DNA of 64,000 nucleotides from Panacagrimonas sp963975245. Lineage in GTDB: Bacteria > Pseudomonadota > Gammaproteobacteria > Nevskiales > Nevskiaceae. The DNA is taken from NCBI GenBank assembly GCA_963975245.1, contig CAXBFJ010000005.1, positions 124,001-188,000 on the forward strand, given 5' to 3'. This document shows positions 23,802-32,951 of this stretch, in pieces (within the stretch, counting starts at the first letter, position 1; each line of letters starts with the position of its first letter). The notes under the pieces are model-generated. The model searched no databases. It saw only the letters and a program-made list of their open reading frames with translations, and was not told the origin of the DNA. Position numbers and translations under genes: made by a program.

Positions 23802-26411
23802 GTGATTTATCGCAAAGATTACAGAGCACCCGATTTTTTGCTTGAGCGGACTGATCTTGACGTACAGATTGGAACCACCACCTGTGTCGTCGCACGCCTG
23901 AAATTGAGGCGATCGGCGCATGCAGACGCCAATGCACCACTGGTCCTGAATGGTCGTCATCTGACGCTCGTGGAGCTTCAACTTGATGGGAAGTCGGTCG
24001 GAAAAGATGATTACCAGTTAGGTGAAGAATCCTTGACCCTGCCGCGCGTACCGGAGCGCTTCGAGCTGAGTGTGACGACCGAGGTGGACCCGGAGAGCAA
24101 TACCGCGCTGGAGGGCTGGTATCGCTCAGGACCCATGCTGTGTACCCAATGCGAGCCGCAGGGCTTTTCTCGAATCACGTACTCGCTGGATCGCCCGGAC
24201 GTACTGAGCACCTATCGCGTGCGAATGGAGGCGGATGAGGCGCAGTACCCCGTGCTCTTGGCCAACGGTGATTGCGTCGAATCGGGGACGCTTGGTGGGG
24301 GGCGTCATTACGCGGTCTGGGAAGACCCACATCCGAAACCGTCTTACCTGTTCGCCATGGTGGCCGGGGACCTGGCCAAGGTTGAGGGTGAGCACATCAC
24401 TATCTCGGGACGCCGTGTTGCGATTCACTTCTTTGTGGATCATGGCAACGAGAATCGAGTGCCACACGCAATGGTGTCGCTGCAAAAGGCCATGTGCTGG
24501 GATGAGGCGACCTATGGCCTGGAATATGATCTCGATACCTACATGGTCGTTGCGGCGCGCGATTTCAACATGGGGGCCATGGAGAATAAGGGCCTCAATC
24601 TGTTTAACGCCCGATTCGTGCTGGCCTCGCCAGAAACAGCGACAGATGATGACTACGATGGTATCGAGTCTGTCATTGCCCACGAGTATTTCCATAACTG
24701 GACCGGCAATCGCGTGACCTGTCGTGACTGGTTCCAGTTGTCGCTCAAGGAAGGGCTTACAGTTTTTCGCGACCAGTGCTTTTCCGGGGATCAAGGCTCA
24801 CCCGATGTCACGCGGATATCCCAGGTACGCATGTTGCGGGCAATGCAATTTCCAGAAGATGCCGGCCCAACATCGCATCCGGTGCGGCCAGACAGTTACT
24901 CCGAGGTCAACAACCTCTACACGGCGACTGTTTATGAAAAGGGCGCCGAAATTCTTCGGATGTTGTATGGGCTGATTGGCGAACAGGCCTTCATTAAGGG
25001 GGTGGAGGACTACCTGAAGACGCATGATGGCTCCGCAGCTACCGTTGAGGATCTGGTGGCTGCATTGGAGCGTAGCGGCGGAAGATCGCTGGATGATTTT
25101 CGTCTCTGGTATTCGCAGTCCGGAACGCCGCACGTGACGGTGGAAGGCCATTACGACGGCGTCGCGAAGACCTACACGCTGAGCTTCAGTCAGCACACGC
25201 CGCCAACGCAGGATCAGGACAAGAAGCAGGCGCTCCCGATTCCCATCGCTCTGGGTTTGAGAAATGACGATGGCATTGCGCTAGAGCGTACTGACGACGC
25301 CGGCAAGATGTTGCGTGACGACCTTTTCCTGCTGGAAGAAGAGCGCGCCGAACTGGTTTTTTCCGATATTCAGAGCGCGCCGGTACCTGCTTTCCTGCAC
25401 GGGTTTTCAGCGCCGGTGAAGCTGGAGTACGCGTATGTTCCGGAAGATCTGTCGCTGATTGTGCTCAACGAGCCGGATGGCTTTGTTCGCTGGCAAGCCG
25501 CGCAGACCCTCGTTCACAAGGCACTGTCGGAATCCATGAGTACGGCTGGCAGTGACGGGCCGTTCAACCGAATGTTGCTGCGAGCATTTCAGGCGCTTGC
25601 CGCAAACCCACCTGCCGATAACGCGCTGACCGCAGAATTGCTCAGTCTTCCCTCACACTTCGAACTGTCATCACAGATCGCACCGCTGGACCCATTGAAA
25701 CTCGCGGTGGCTCGCGCCGCGCTCCGGCAGAACATCGCCCAGGCCCTGACGGGGCCGCTGTCGGTTTGGTCGCAGTGGGACCCGGCGGAACTGACACCTG
25801 AGAACAAGGGGCGGCGGCGTCTGTCCAATCTGGCGCTCTGGTATCTGGCAGGGCTCGGCATCGAACGGGTACGCGACATGGCACTGAGTCGTTCGTCATC
25901 AAACAACATGACACTGGCGATGGGCGGCTTGAATGCTCTGCGCGACCAGGCTTCGCCGCAACGTGATCAGGCAATGGACGATTTTCACAGCCGTTTTGCT
26001 GGCGATGGACTTGTGCTGGATAAGTGGTTTGCCCTGGAGGCAGGAGCAGAACTGCCCCGTCCGCTGACGCGCATTCAGGCGCTGCTGGCGCACTCAGACT
26101 ATGTGCCCAATCCGAACCGGGTGCGCTCGGTTCTGGGGGTTTTCATGCGGGAAAACCCCCTTGGTTTTCATGCTGCGGACGCCAGTGGATACGCCTTGCT
26201 GGCTGACCAGATTGCAGCATTGGACGGCAGCAATCCTCAGTTGGCTGCGCGACTTGTGGATGGCCTGCTGATTTTCGGGCGCCTGGCGGCCCCATTCGCG
26301 GACAACATGAAAGCGGTGGTCGCGGAGTTGTCTGGCCGTGTGCGTTCGCGCGATGTCCGGGAGAAAATCGACAAGGCGCTTGCTGACAGGAAACCTCCCG
26401 CATCCAGGTGA
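23802..26411 (+). CDS. pepN: Aminopeptidase N (M1 family)
   Basis: This is a zinc aminopeptidase of 869 residues, close to E. coli PepN. The substrate loop GAMENKG and zinc site HEYFHNW (H294, H298) with E317 in KEGLTVF match the E. coli spacing. The start is GTG at 23802 (VIYRKDYRAPDF) with GAGGAA at 23785-23790. The longer open frame from 23718 adds residues unlike the family. It degrades peptides in the cytoplasm. Its stop overlaps the GTG start of the downstream exporter. Confidence 0.95.
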   Translation: MIYRKDYRAPDFLLERTDLDVQIGTTTCVVARLKLRRSAHADANAPLVLNGRHLTLVELQLDGKSVGKDDYQLGEESLTLPRVPERFELSVTTEVDPESNTALEGWYRSGPMLCTQCEPQGFSRITYSLDRPDVLSTYRVRMEADEAQYPVLLANGDCVESGTLGGGRHYAVWEDPHPKPSYLFAMVAGDLAKVEGEHITISGRRVAIHFFVDHGNENRVPHAMVSLQKAMCWDEATYGLEYDLDTYMVVAARDFNMGAMENKGLNLFNARFVLASPETATDDDYDGIESVIAHEYFHNWTGNRVTCRDWFQLSLKEGLTVFRDQCFSGDQGSPDVTRISQVRMLRAMQFPEDAGPTSHPVRPDSYSEVNNLYTATVYEKGAEILRMLYGLIGEQAFIKGVEDYLKTHDGSAATVEDLVAALERSGGRSLDDFRLWYSQSGTPHVTVEGHYDGVAKTYTLSFSQHTPPTQDQDKKQALPIPIALGLRNDDGIALERTDDAGKMLRDDLFLLEEERAELVFSDIQSAPVPAFLHGFSAPVKLEYAYVPEDLSLIVLNEPDGFVRWQAAQTLVHKALSESMSTAGSDGPFNRMLLRAFQALAANPPADNALTAELLSLPSHFELSSQIAPLDPLKLAVARAALRQNIAQALTGPLSVWSQWDPAELTPENKGRRRLSNLALWYLAGLGIERVRDMALSRSSSNNMTLAMGGLNALRDQASPQRDQAMDDFHSRFAGDGLVLDKWFALEAGAELPRPLTRIQALLAHSDYVPNPNRVRSVLGVFMRENPLGFHAADASGYALLADQIAALDGSNPQLAARLVDGLLIFGRLAAPFADNMKAVVAELSGRVRSRDVREKIDKALADRKPPASR

Positions 26412-27652
26412 GCACCGCGACGCCTGAGGGCGAGAAGAAATTTCCCGGCTGGTTGATGCTGTTGGGGGCCTTGATTGCGGTCGCACCCTTGTCCATCGAC
26501 ATGTACTTGCCAGCGTTTCCGGCGATGGCGCTGGCGCTGGAGGCCGACCGTGGCGCCATCGAGCGAACGCTGCCGGTGTTTTTACTGGGGCTTTCCATCG
26601 GCCAGCTGCTCTATGGCCCCCTGAGTGATCGTCTGGGGCGCCGGGGTCCGCTGCTGGTGGGCTTGCTCATCTACGGTGTGGGTTCGGCAGGCTGTGCGCT
26701 GGCCAAGAATGCGGACGCCCTGACGCTCTGGCGTTTGGTGCAGGCACTCGGCGGCGGTGCGGGCCTGGTGATTGCTCGCGCCGTCATCCGCGACCGGCTC
26801 GACGTGCGCCAGTCCGCGCGTGCGATCTCCACCGTCATGCTGATCATGGGCGTGGCACCCATTCTGGCGCCAATGCTGGGCAGTGCGATGCTGCTGGTCA
26901 CCGGCTGGCAGGCCATCTTCGTTGTGCAAATGATCTTCGGTCTGGTTTGCATGCTGTGGGCCTTGTTCACCATGCCGGAGACGCGACCGAATCATCTGGT
27001 GACATCCCTGCGGCCAAGCAAGGTCATCCAGACCTATTGGCAGGTGGTGATGGATGCGCGGTTCATATTCCCGGCTCTCTGTGCAGGATTTGCCATGGGC
27101 GGTATGTTCGCGTACATCGCCGGGTCGCCGTTTGTGCTGATTACCCTCTACGGTTTGGGGGAGCAGGCCTATGCGCTGGTGTTTGGCGCCAATGCATTCG
27201 GGCTGATTGCGGCTTCGCAGTTCAATGGCTATTTGCTGCGCCGTTACCAGCCCGAGCAATTATTGAAGGTCACGGTGGCGATGCCGTTGGTGTTTGCCTT
27301 GATCCTGTTCTGTGTGAGCCTGTTTGATCACGCGGCGCTACCGTTTCTTCTGGTGGGACTCTTTGGTTACGCGTCCTGCCTGGGGGCCATCAGTCCCAAT
27401 ACGAGTGCATTGTCCATGGCCACCCAGGGTGGGCGAGCGGGGGCGGCGTCCGCCTTGCTGGGTTCACTGACCTACACCGCGGGCATGGTGGCGGGCCTGG
27501 CTGTCAGCCTTCTGGAGGGCCATAGCGCGCTTCCGCTGGCCTCGGTGATGCTGGTCTGTGGCGCGCTGTCATTGTTGTGTGGCCTGGCCACGCTTCGCTA
27601 CAGCGTGAAAACCGAATTGCCGCCTGTAGTGCCGATAGAGCCGCTGCCCTGA
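26408..27652 (+). CDS. Bcr/CflA-family drug efflux transporter (MFS)
   Basis: This 414-residue inner-membrane protein has about twelve hydrophobic segments. The Bcr/CflA N-terminus is SIDMYLPAFPAM, and the MFS loop GPLSDRLGRRGPLLVG follows TM2. RAVIRDR lies in TM4-5. It likely exports small toxic compounds in exchange for protons. The GTG start overlaps the pepN stop (GTGA), so expression is linked to pepN, although the two share no obvious pathway. Confidence 0.92.
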   Translation: MSTATPEGEKKFPGWLMLLGALIAVAPLSIDMYLPAFPAMALALEADRGAIERTLPVFLLGLSIGQLLYGPLSDRLGRRGPLLVGLLIYGVGSAGCALAKNADALTLWRLVQALGGGAGLVIARAVIRDRLDVRQSARAISTVMLIMGVAPILAPMLGSAMLLVTGWQAIFVVQMIFGLVCMLWALFTMPETRPNHLVTSLRPSKVIQTYWQVVMDARFIFPALCAGFAMGGMFAYIAGSPFVLITLYGLGEQAYALVFGANAFGLIAASQFNGYLLRRYQPEQLLKVTVAMPLVFALILFCVSLFDHAALPFLLVGLFGYASCLGAISPNTSALSMATQGGRAGAASALLGSLTYTAGMVAGLAVSLLEGHSALPLASVMLVCGALSLLCGLATLRYSVKTELPPVVPIEPLP

Positions 27653-27723
27653 TTCGCGGGTGACGGGGCAGGTTTCAGTGCAATGACAAATCGCTCAAAG
27701 CCCATTGCCAGCGCGCTGCAAGT

Positions 27724-27741
27724 CTGTAACATCTCCGACAC
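27724..27741 (+). promoter_or_regulatory. Candidate Pho box upstream of phoB
   Basis: Two seven-base direct repeats, CTGTAAC and CCGACAC, are separated by ATCT, the spacing of a PhoB half-site pair (consensus CTGTCAY). They lie about 23 bases before phoB. The first matches well and the second only partly. This would allow autoregulation, as in other PhoB systems. Confidence 0.35.
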
Positions 27742-27763
27742 ATTGGCCAAATAGACTTGGCGT

Positions 27764-28462
27764 ATGGGAATTTCAGATAAGTCCATTCTCGTCGTCGAGG
27801 ATGAAGATTCAATCAGGGACATGGTCAAGTTTGCGCTTGAGCGGTCGGAGTATCAGGTCAGTGCGGCCGGCAATGCGGCTGACGCTCGAACATTGATTGC
27901 CGACCATCGGCCAGATCTGATCCTGCTCGACTGGATGATGCCCGGAGTGTCTGGCATTGAGCTGGCGCGCGAGCTCAAGAGCAGCGCCACCACTCGCGAC
28001 ATTCCGATCATCATGCTGACAGCTCGCGCAGAGGAAGAGGACAAGGTGCGGGGCCTCAATATTGGCTGTGACGATTACGTATCCAAGCCCTTTTCTTTCC
28101 CCGAGCTGATGGCCCGTATTCAGGCTGTTCTGCGTCGCAGTACGCCTGGCGGTGAAGAAGAGCGACTGGAAGTGGCCGGTCTTGAGGTTGATCACGCGAG
28201 CCAGCGAGTGAGTGCCCGCGGCGAAGCCATCAAGCTGGGCCCGACCGAGTACCGGCTCCTGCACTTTTTTGTCAGCCACCCAGAACGTGTCTACACACGC
28301 GAACAGGTCCTCGATCGGGTCTGGGGCCAGAACATCTATGTCGAGGAGCGCACGGTTGATGTGCATATTCGCAGGCTGCGCAAGGCTCTTGAGCCGCATG
28401 GCTTTGATGCCATGATCCAGACAGTGCGAGGAACTGGATATCGATTCTCAGAACGACTCTGA
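27764..28462 (+). CDS. phoB: Phosphate regulon response regulator PhoB
   Basis: This 232-residue OmpR-type response regulator has receiver acidic residues near 12-14, phospho-acceptor D56 in LLDWMMPG, and the lysine in DDYVSKPF. The winged-helix DNA-binding domain follows (LGPTEYRLLHFF, EERTVDVHIRRLRKAL). WMMPG and the C-terminal sequence are PhoB-like. The phoR gene begins one base after the stop, which confirms the pairing. No pst or phoU genes are in the window. Confidence 0.95.
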   Translation: MGISDKSILVVEDEDSIRDMVKFALERSEYQVSAAGNAADARTLIADHRPDLILLDWMMPGVSGIELARELKSSATTRDIPIIMLTARAEEEDKVRGLNIGCDDYVSKPFSFPELMARIQAVLRRSTPGGEEERLEVAGLEVDHASQRVSARGEAIKLGPTEYRLLHFFVSHPERVYTREQVLDRVWGQNIYVEERTVDVHIRRLRKALEPHGFDAMIQTVRGTGYRFSERL

Positions 28463-28463
28463 C

Positions 28464-29864
28464 GTGAGTGGTTCGACCCGCGACACGACGCGGGCCGGTG
28501 ACAGTGCGGGCTTTGAAGCCTTTCCGATCGCACGATTTGTTGCGGATAGTCCGGCGCAGCTCACCGTACGGGGGGAGCTGCTCAAGTTGCTACTGCTGGT
28601 CGCCACTGCGACCCTGACCGGCTGGCTGCTCGGCTTCCCGATTGCAGGATACGCGGCTGGCCTGAGTATTTACCTCGTAATCAATGTTCGCCACCTGTAT
28701 GCCTTGCGACTCTGGGTGGAATCACCCAAGAAAAAAGAGTTGCCGGAAGCCGGAGGCATTTGGGGCGAGGTATTCGAGAGCCTGCTGGACATGCAGCGCA
28801 GCAATCGCAAGCGCAAGAAAAAGCTGGCATCCATCGTGGCCGAATTTCAGGCATCGACCGCAGCATTGCCCGACGGCGCCGTCGTGCTTGGCTCGGGCGG
28901 AGAAATTGCCTGGTTCAATACGGCAGCCCAAGCCTTGCTCGGATTGCGCGGGAAAATCGATGTGGGCATCCGCATTCCGAATCTGATCCGCCACCCGAGC
29001 TTTACCGAATATGTCACAGACGGCGAGTACCTTGGTGAGGTGGAAGTGCCGTCACCGGTCAATCCCAAAATACGCATTTCGCTGCGCATCATTCCCTACG
29101 GCAAAGGACAGCGCCTGATGATTGTTCGTGATGTATCAGAAATCCGCAGGCTGGAGACTGCGCGTCGAGATTTTGTCGCAAACGCCTCACATGAACTGCG
29201 CACGCCCCTGACCGTATTGCGAGGTTATCTGGACATGATTGAACCTGAGTCGCAGGGCGAGGGGCCGCTGGCGACCTGGGCAGCACCACTCAAGGAAATG
29301 CGACAACAGGCTGCGCGCATGGAACTGCTGATCAAGGACATGCTCAAGCTGGCGCGACTCGAATCCGAAATTGAAACGCAGCAGGCGCAGATTGACGTGC
29401 CCACCTGCATCCGCAGGGCGGTTGAAGAAGCACGCGCATTGTCGGCAGGGCGCCACCAATTTGAAGTGGAAATTGAAACGGAGCTTTACCTGTACGGCCG
29501 CGAAACCGAAGCGCAGAGCATCTTTTCCAACCTGATCTCCAATGCTGTTCGCTACTCGCCGGATGGCGGAACTCTTGAGATCAAGTGGTGGCCCGATGAT
29601 GAGGGCGCTCATTTTTCGGTGAAGGACTGCGGCATCGGTATTGCCGAGGAAGATCTTCCTCGACTGACAGAACGCTTCTATCGCGTAGACATCGGTCGTT
29701 CTCGCGCTAGCGGAGGTACAGGACTAGGCTTGTCTATAGTCAAGCACGCGCTCCAGCGTCATGAAGGCAGTCTGGATATTGAAAGTGTTTACGGTCAGGG
29801 CAGCACCTTTACCTGCCATTTTCCAAGTTTCCGAATCCAGCGCGTGATCAGTCAGGCTGACTGA
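28464..29864 (+). CDS. phoR: Phosphate regulon sensor histidine kinase PhoR
   Basis: This 466-residue kinase starts at GTG, one base after the phoB stop. It has two closely spaced membrane segments (about 40-57 and 61-79) without a periplasmic domain, as in PhoR. A basic linker, a PAS domain (about 130-225), and the H-box FVANASHELRTPL with H243 follow. The N, G1 and G2 boxes are NLISNAVRYS, DCGIGI and GGTGLGLSIV. It phosphorylates PhoB when phosphate is limiting, normally through contact with the Pst/PhoU system. Confidence 0.95.
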   Translation: MSGSTRDTTRAGDSAGFEAFPIARFVADSPAQLTVRGELLKLLLLVATATLTGWLLGFPIAGYAAGLSIYLVINVRHLYALRLWVESPKKKELPEAGGIWGEVFESLLDMQRSNRKRKKKLASIVAEFQASTAALPDGAVVLGSGGEIAWFNTAAQALLGLRGKIDVGIRIPNLIRHPSFTEYVTDGEYLGEVEVPSPVNPKIRISLRIIPYGKGQRLMIVRDVSEIRRLETARRDFVANASHELRTPLTVLRGYLDMIEPESQGEGPLATWAAPLKEMRQQAARMELLIKDMLKLARLESEIETQQAQIDVPTCIRRAVEEARALSAGRHQFEVEIETELYLYGRETEAQSIFSNLISNAVRYSPDGGTLEIKWWPDDEGAHFSVKDCGIGIAEEDLPRLTERFYRVDIGRSRASGGTGLGLSIVKHALQRHEGSLDIESVYGQGSTFTCHFPSFRIQRVISQAD

Positions 29865-30101
29865 AGAACGGCGTTTGATCAGGGGTCACGAGCGCGTCGT
29901 CGAACCGTCTGCTTCCATGATCTGACTCAAAGTCCTGGCACTGCGGGTTGTTCCTGACTATGCGGAGGCTTGCTCCCGCGGCAGACTGAAGACTCAGTCC
30001 TGAACCTTGTATCCATCAGTCGTTCGGTTCTGGGGAAGGACACACGGCGCGAACGGTCGATCCTCGAGCCCGTCCGCGGTCGACGCAACCGGAGAGCACG
30101 C
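29865..30101. other. Intergenic region between phoR and the acyl-CoA dehydrogenase gene
   Basis: These 237 bases hold no convincing gene; the open frame from 29970 is an upstream extension of the dehydrogenase frame with no family similarity. I saw no strong terminator or dyad. The dehydrogenase promoter should be here. Confidence 0.4.
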
Positions 30102-31352
30102 ATGGCCCTGGATTTTTCTCTGAGTGAGGAGCAAATAGCGCTGCAGGCGGGCGCCCGCGCCTTCGCAAAAGGTGCGCTGAGCGGCGTTGAGCAAATGATC
30201 AAGCCCATCGCGCTGCCACAAGATCGATTTTTTGCGACGCACCCCATTTACGCTCAGATGGCTGAGGCCGGGTTTGTCGCCGCCTTGTTTCCCAAGGAAT
30301 ATGGCGGAACCGGCATGGCAACCCTGGATTTCGCACTTGCCGCCGAAGAGCTCAGCGCCGTGGATATCAATGTGCCGACCACGCTGCTCGCGACCGGATT
30401 GGGCATGGAGCCTATTCTGGGTTTCGGCACCTCTCAGCAGAAGAAGAAGTGGATCGGCGAAATCCTGGCGCAGCCCGCAGACCGGCTGGCTGCTTTTGCA
30501 TTCACCGAGGTCACCGGCGGCGCTAATTTTGACTCGCCGGATCCTGCAGCCGGCGTGCAGACGTCAGCGACACTCGACGGCGATGAGTGGGTCATCAACG
30601 GACAAAAGCACTACACCACCAACGGATGTGGCTGGGATGGAAAGGGCGCTCAGCTGCTGACAGTGGTTTGTCGCACCGATCTGAGCAAGCCCGCGTCCGA
30701 ATCACTGGCTGTCATCGTTGTTCCGGGGCAGACGGCGGGAGTGGAGATGGCCGGTTATCTAGATACCGCCGGTCACCGTGCAGTCGTATCGCCGCGGATT
30801 CACTTCAACAACGTGCGCGTGCCTGCCAGCAATATCCTGGGCAAGCCCGGTGACGGGGCGGCAATTTGCCAGCACGCATTTTCATGGACCGCAGCATTGA
30901 TTGGCGCCGCCTGTACCGGGGTCATGCGCCATGCCTTTGACATCGCATTTGAATTTGCCAAGCGAGACAAGCGCTCTGGAACGGTGCCGGTTATCGAGCA
31001 TCAAAATGTTGGCTACATGCTGGCCGATCTGAAGATGCGTATCGAGGCCGCACGTTATCTCACCTGGAAGGCCTGTCATCAGCTTGATTACAGCGAACGA
31101 CGCAGCGATGAGTTGGCCATCATGACCAAGATCTACGCGTCGGAACTATGCGTGCAGGTGGTGTATGACGCGATGCGGCTGGTTGGCGTCGACAGCTATA
31201 CCGACCTGTCGCCGCTATCGGGCCTGATTCAGGACGCGCTGTGCTTCCCACTCTACGACGGCGGGAACATGGGCGTTCGTCGCCGCCAGCTGCATCAGCG
31301 TTTCATGCGTGCCGGCTACGATCCCATGGCCAGCGCAGAGGGACGCGGCTGA
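30102..31352 (+). CDS. Acyl-CoA dehydrogenase family protein with Asp at the catalytic position
   Basis: This 416-residue flavoenzyme starts at ATG 30102, preceded by ggagag; the open frame upstream is non-homologous. The N-terminal helical domain (ALDFSLSEEQIALQAGARAF), the middle domain FTEVTGGANF and the C-terminal helical FAD domain are visible. The usual catalytic glutamate loop YEG is YDGGNMGVRRR here. Aspartate at that position is known for cyclohexanecarboxyl-CoA type dehydrogenases, so the reaction may not be simple fatty acyl-CoA oxidation. Its stop codon abuts the psd stop of the opposite strand (TGATCA). Confidence 0.88.
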   Translation: MALDFSLSEEQIALQAGARAFAKGALSGVEQMIKPIALPQDRFFATHPIYAQMAEAGFVAALFPKEYGGTGMATLDFALAAEELSAVDINVPTTLLATGLGMEPILGFGTSQQKKKWIGEILAQPADRLAAFAFTEVTGGANFDSPDPAAGVQTSATLDGDEWVINGQKHYTTNGCGWDGKGAQLLTVVCRTDLSKPASESLAVIVVPGQTAGVEMAGYLDTAGHRAVVSPRIHFNNVRVPASNILGKPGDGAAICQHAFSWTAALIGAACTGVMRHAFDIAFEFAKRDKRSGTVPVIEHQNVGYMLADLKMRIEAARYLTWKACHQLDYSERRSDELAIMTKIYASELCVQVVYDAMRLVGVDSYTDLSPLSGLIQDALCFPLYDGGNMGVRRRQLHQRFMRAGYDPMASAEGRG

Positions 31353-32261
31353 TCACGGGTTCGCCGGAGATTGCGCCTCTGAGACCAGCGTTCCGATGGA
31401 CTGCCCCATCTGCACGACACTCCCCGGTCCGAGCGTTTCTGACCAGTTCAGGGCACCAGGCGCACTCAGCAGGATAACCGTAGAACCCATGTTGAAGCGT
31501 CCCATCTCTTCAGCGCGTTGCAGCTTCGTTTCGTGTTCAGGCGTCCAGCGCACAACACCGCTGCGCCGGTGAGGCGGGGTAATTTGGCCGGCCCAGACGG
31601 TTTCCATGGAACCCACGTTGAGCGCACCGACAAGCACCATCGCCATCGGACCAGCTTGTGTCTGAAAAATGGTCACGACACGTTCGTTGCGTGCGAACAG
31701 ATTGGGCATGGCCCGCGCTGTTGCCGGATTTACGCTGAACAATCGCCCTGGTACCAGCGCGTATTCCTCCAGGCTGCCCGCAATGGGCATATGAATGCGG
31801 TGATAGTTGTACGGCGCAAGGTAGATGGTGCAGAAGTGACCATCGCGGAAAGGCGCTGCCAGAGCATCGTTACCCAACAGTTCGGCTGCCGTGTAGTGAT
31901 GCCCCTTGGCCTGGAAAATGCGGTCATTGTCGATGATTCCGAGCTGGCTCACGGTTCCGTCAACAGGAGACAGAAAGGCTTCGGGAGAGGGATCTGCCGG
32001 ACGTGCGCCCTCGCGCAGGGCACGCGTAAAAAAAGCATTGAAGTGTTCGTAATCCTCGGGCGACGGATGTTCGGCTTCGTCCAGTGAGACATTGAATGCC
32101 TTCATGAACCAGCGAATGACAGCGTTCTTGAACCAGGCGATGCGAATTCGGGTGAGTTTGAAGATCAGACAGGAAATCAGCCGCGTCGGCAGGCACCGCT
32201 GCAAGGCCGCGAACGAGCGCTCGCTGAAGTTGGCATTTCTTTCAGTCACGGGATCGTTCAT
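31353..32261 (-). CDS. psd: Phosphatidylserine decarboxylase proenzyme
   Basis: This 302-residue membrane-associated proenzyme makes phosphatidylethanolamine from phosphatidylserine. Visible elements are FLSPVDGTVSQLG, YNYHRIHMPIAG (catalytic histidine region), and the self-cleavage site FNMGSTVILL. The serine of that site (about S260) becomes the pyruvoyl group. The usual LGST is MGST here, a conservative change. The ATG overlaps the stop of the SCO gene (TAATG). Confidence 0.95.
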   Translation of the reverse strand: MNDPVTERNANFSERSFAALQRCLPTRLISCLIFKLTRIRIAWFKNAVIRWFMKAFNVSLDEAEHPSPEDYEHFNAFFTRALREGARPADPSPEAFLSPVDGTVSQLGIIDNDRIFQAKGHHYTAAELLGNDALAAPFRDGHFCTIYLAPYNYHRIHMPIAGSLEEYALVPGRLFSVNPATARAMPNLFARNERVVTIFQTQAGPMAMVLVGALNVGSMETVWAGQITPPHRRSGVVRWTPEHETKLQRAEEMGRFNMGSTVILLSAPGALNWSETLGPGSVVQMGQSIGTLVSEAQSPANP

Positions 32262-32896
32262 TAGGATTGGGTCGGGATCAACGCGGAAAAATCATCGATC
32301 AGTTCGTCCAGCTTGAGCGGTGGCGTGATGTAGCCTGCAACTTGCGCCTTTGGGTTCACCAGAATCAAGGCAGCCGAATGGTCCATGTTGTAGTTCTCAG
32401 CAGAACTGCCAGGTGTCTTCATATAGACAAAGCCAACGCCTTTGCCCAGCTTTTCCAGCTCTTCGTTTTCGCCCGTCGCGCCGACAAAGTCTGGATCAAA
32501 GAAGTCGACGTAACGCTTGAGTGCGTCGATGTTGTCGCGTTCCGGGTCCACGCTGAGAAACACGACCTGCAAATTTTGCTTCTGCGCCTTGAGCTTTTTA
32601 TTCACCGTCTTGAGCAGGCCCAGCGTATTCGGGCAGACATCCGGGCAATGCGTGAAGCCAACGAATATGACGCTCCATTGGCCCATGAGTTGGCTCTTGT
32701 CGAAGGGTTCACCATCGTCTCGGGTCAGCGAAAAATCTGGAATCTGTCGCGCTTGGGGCAGGTAGGTGCCCGACTTCAGTTCAATTTTCTCGTTTTCTAC
32801 ATCGGGTTTGAACAGAAAGCTGGCGGTGACGATTCCTGCAGCGAGTGCGGCGCAGGCGAGGAGGGCGGAACGCATTGGGCCGATTGGCTTGCTCAT
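32261..32896 (-). CDS. SCO1/SenC-family copper chaperone
   Basis: This 211-residue thioredoxin-like protein has an N-terminal membrane anchor (about residues 10-29), so the domain is probably periplasmic. It carries the copper-binding CPDVCP motif (C84, C88) and the distal histidine in MDHSAALILV (H173). Family members deliver copper to the CuA site of cytochrome c oxidase or act in thiol redox control. No oxidase genes are adjacent. It shares a transcript with psd through overlapping stop and start codons, and is divergent from prmB. Confidence 0.92.
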   Translation of the reverse strand: MSKPIGPMRSALLACAALAAGIVTASFLFKPDVENEKIELKSGTYLPQARQIPDFSLTRDDGEPFDKSQLMGQWSVIFVGFTHCPDVCPNTLGLLKTVNKKLKAQKQNLQVVFLSVDPERDNIDALKRYVDFFDPDFVGATGENEELEKLGKGVGFVYMKTPGSSAENYNMDHSAALILVNPKAQVAGYITPPLKLDELIDDFSALIPTQS

Positions 32897-32951
32897 GGAA
32901 GGATCAGTGAAGGGGCATAATGATGATGCAAACGATTATCCCACACCCCTC

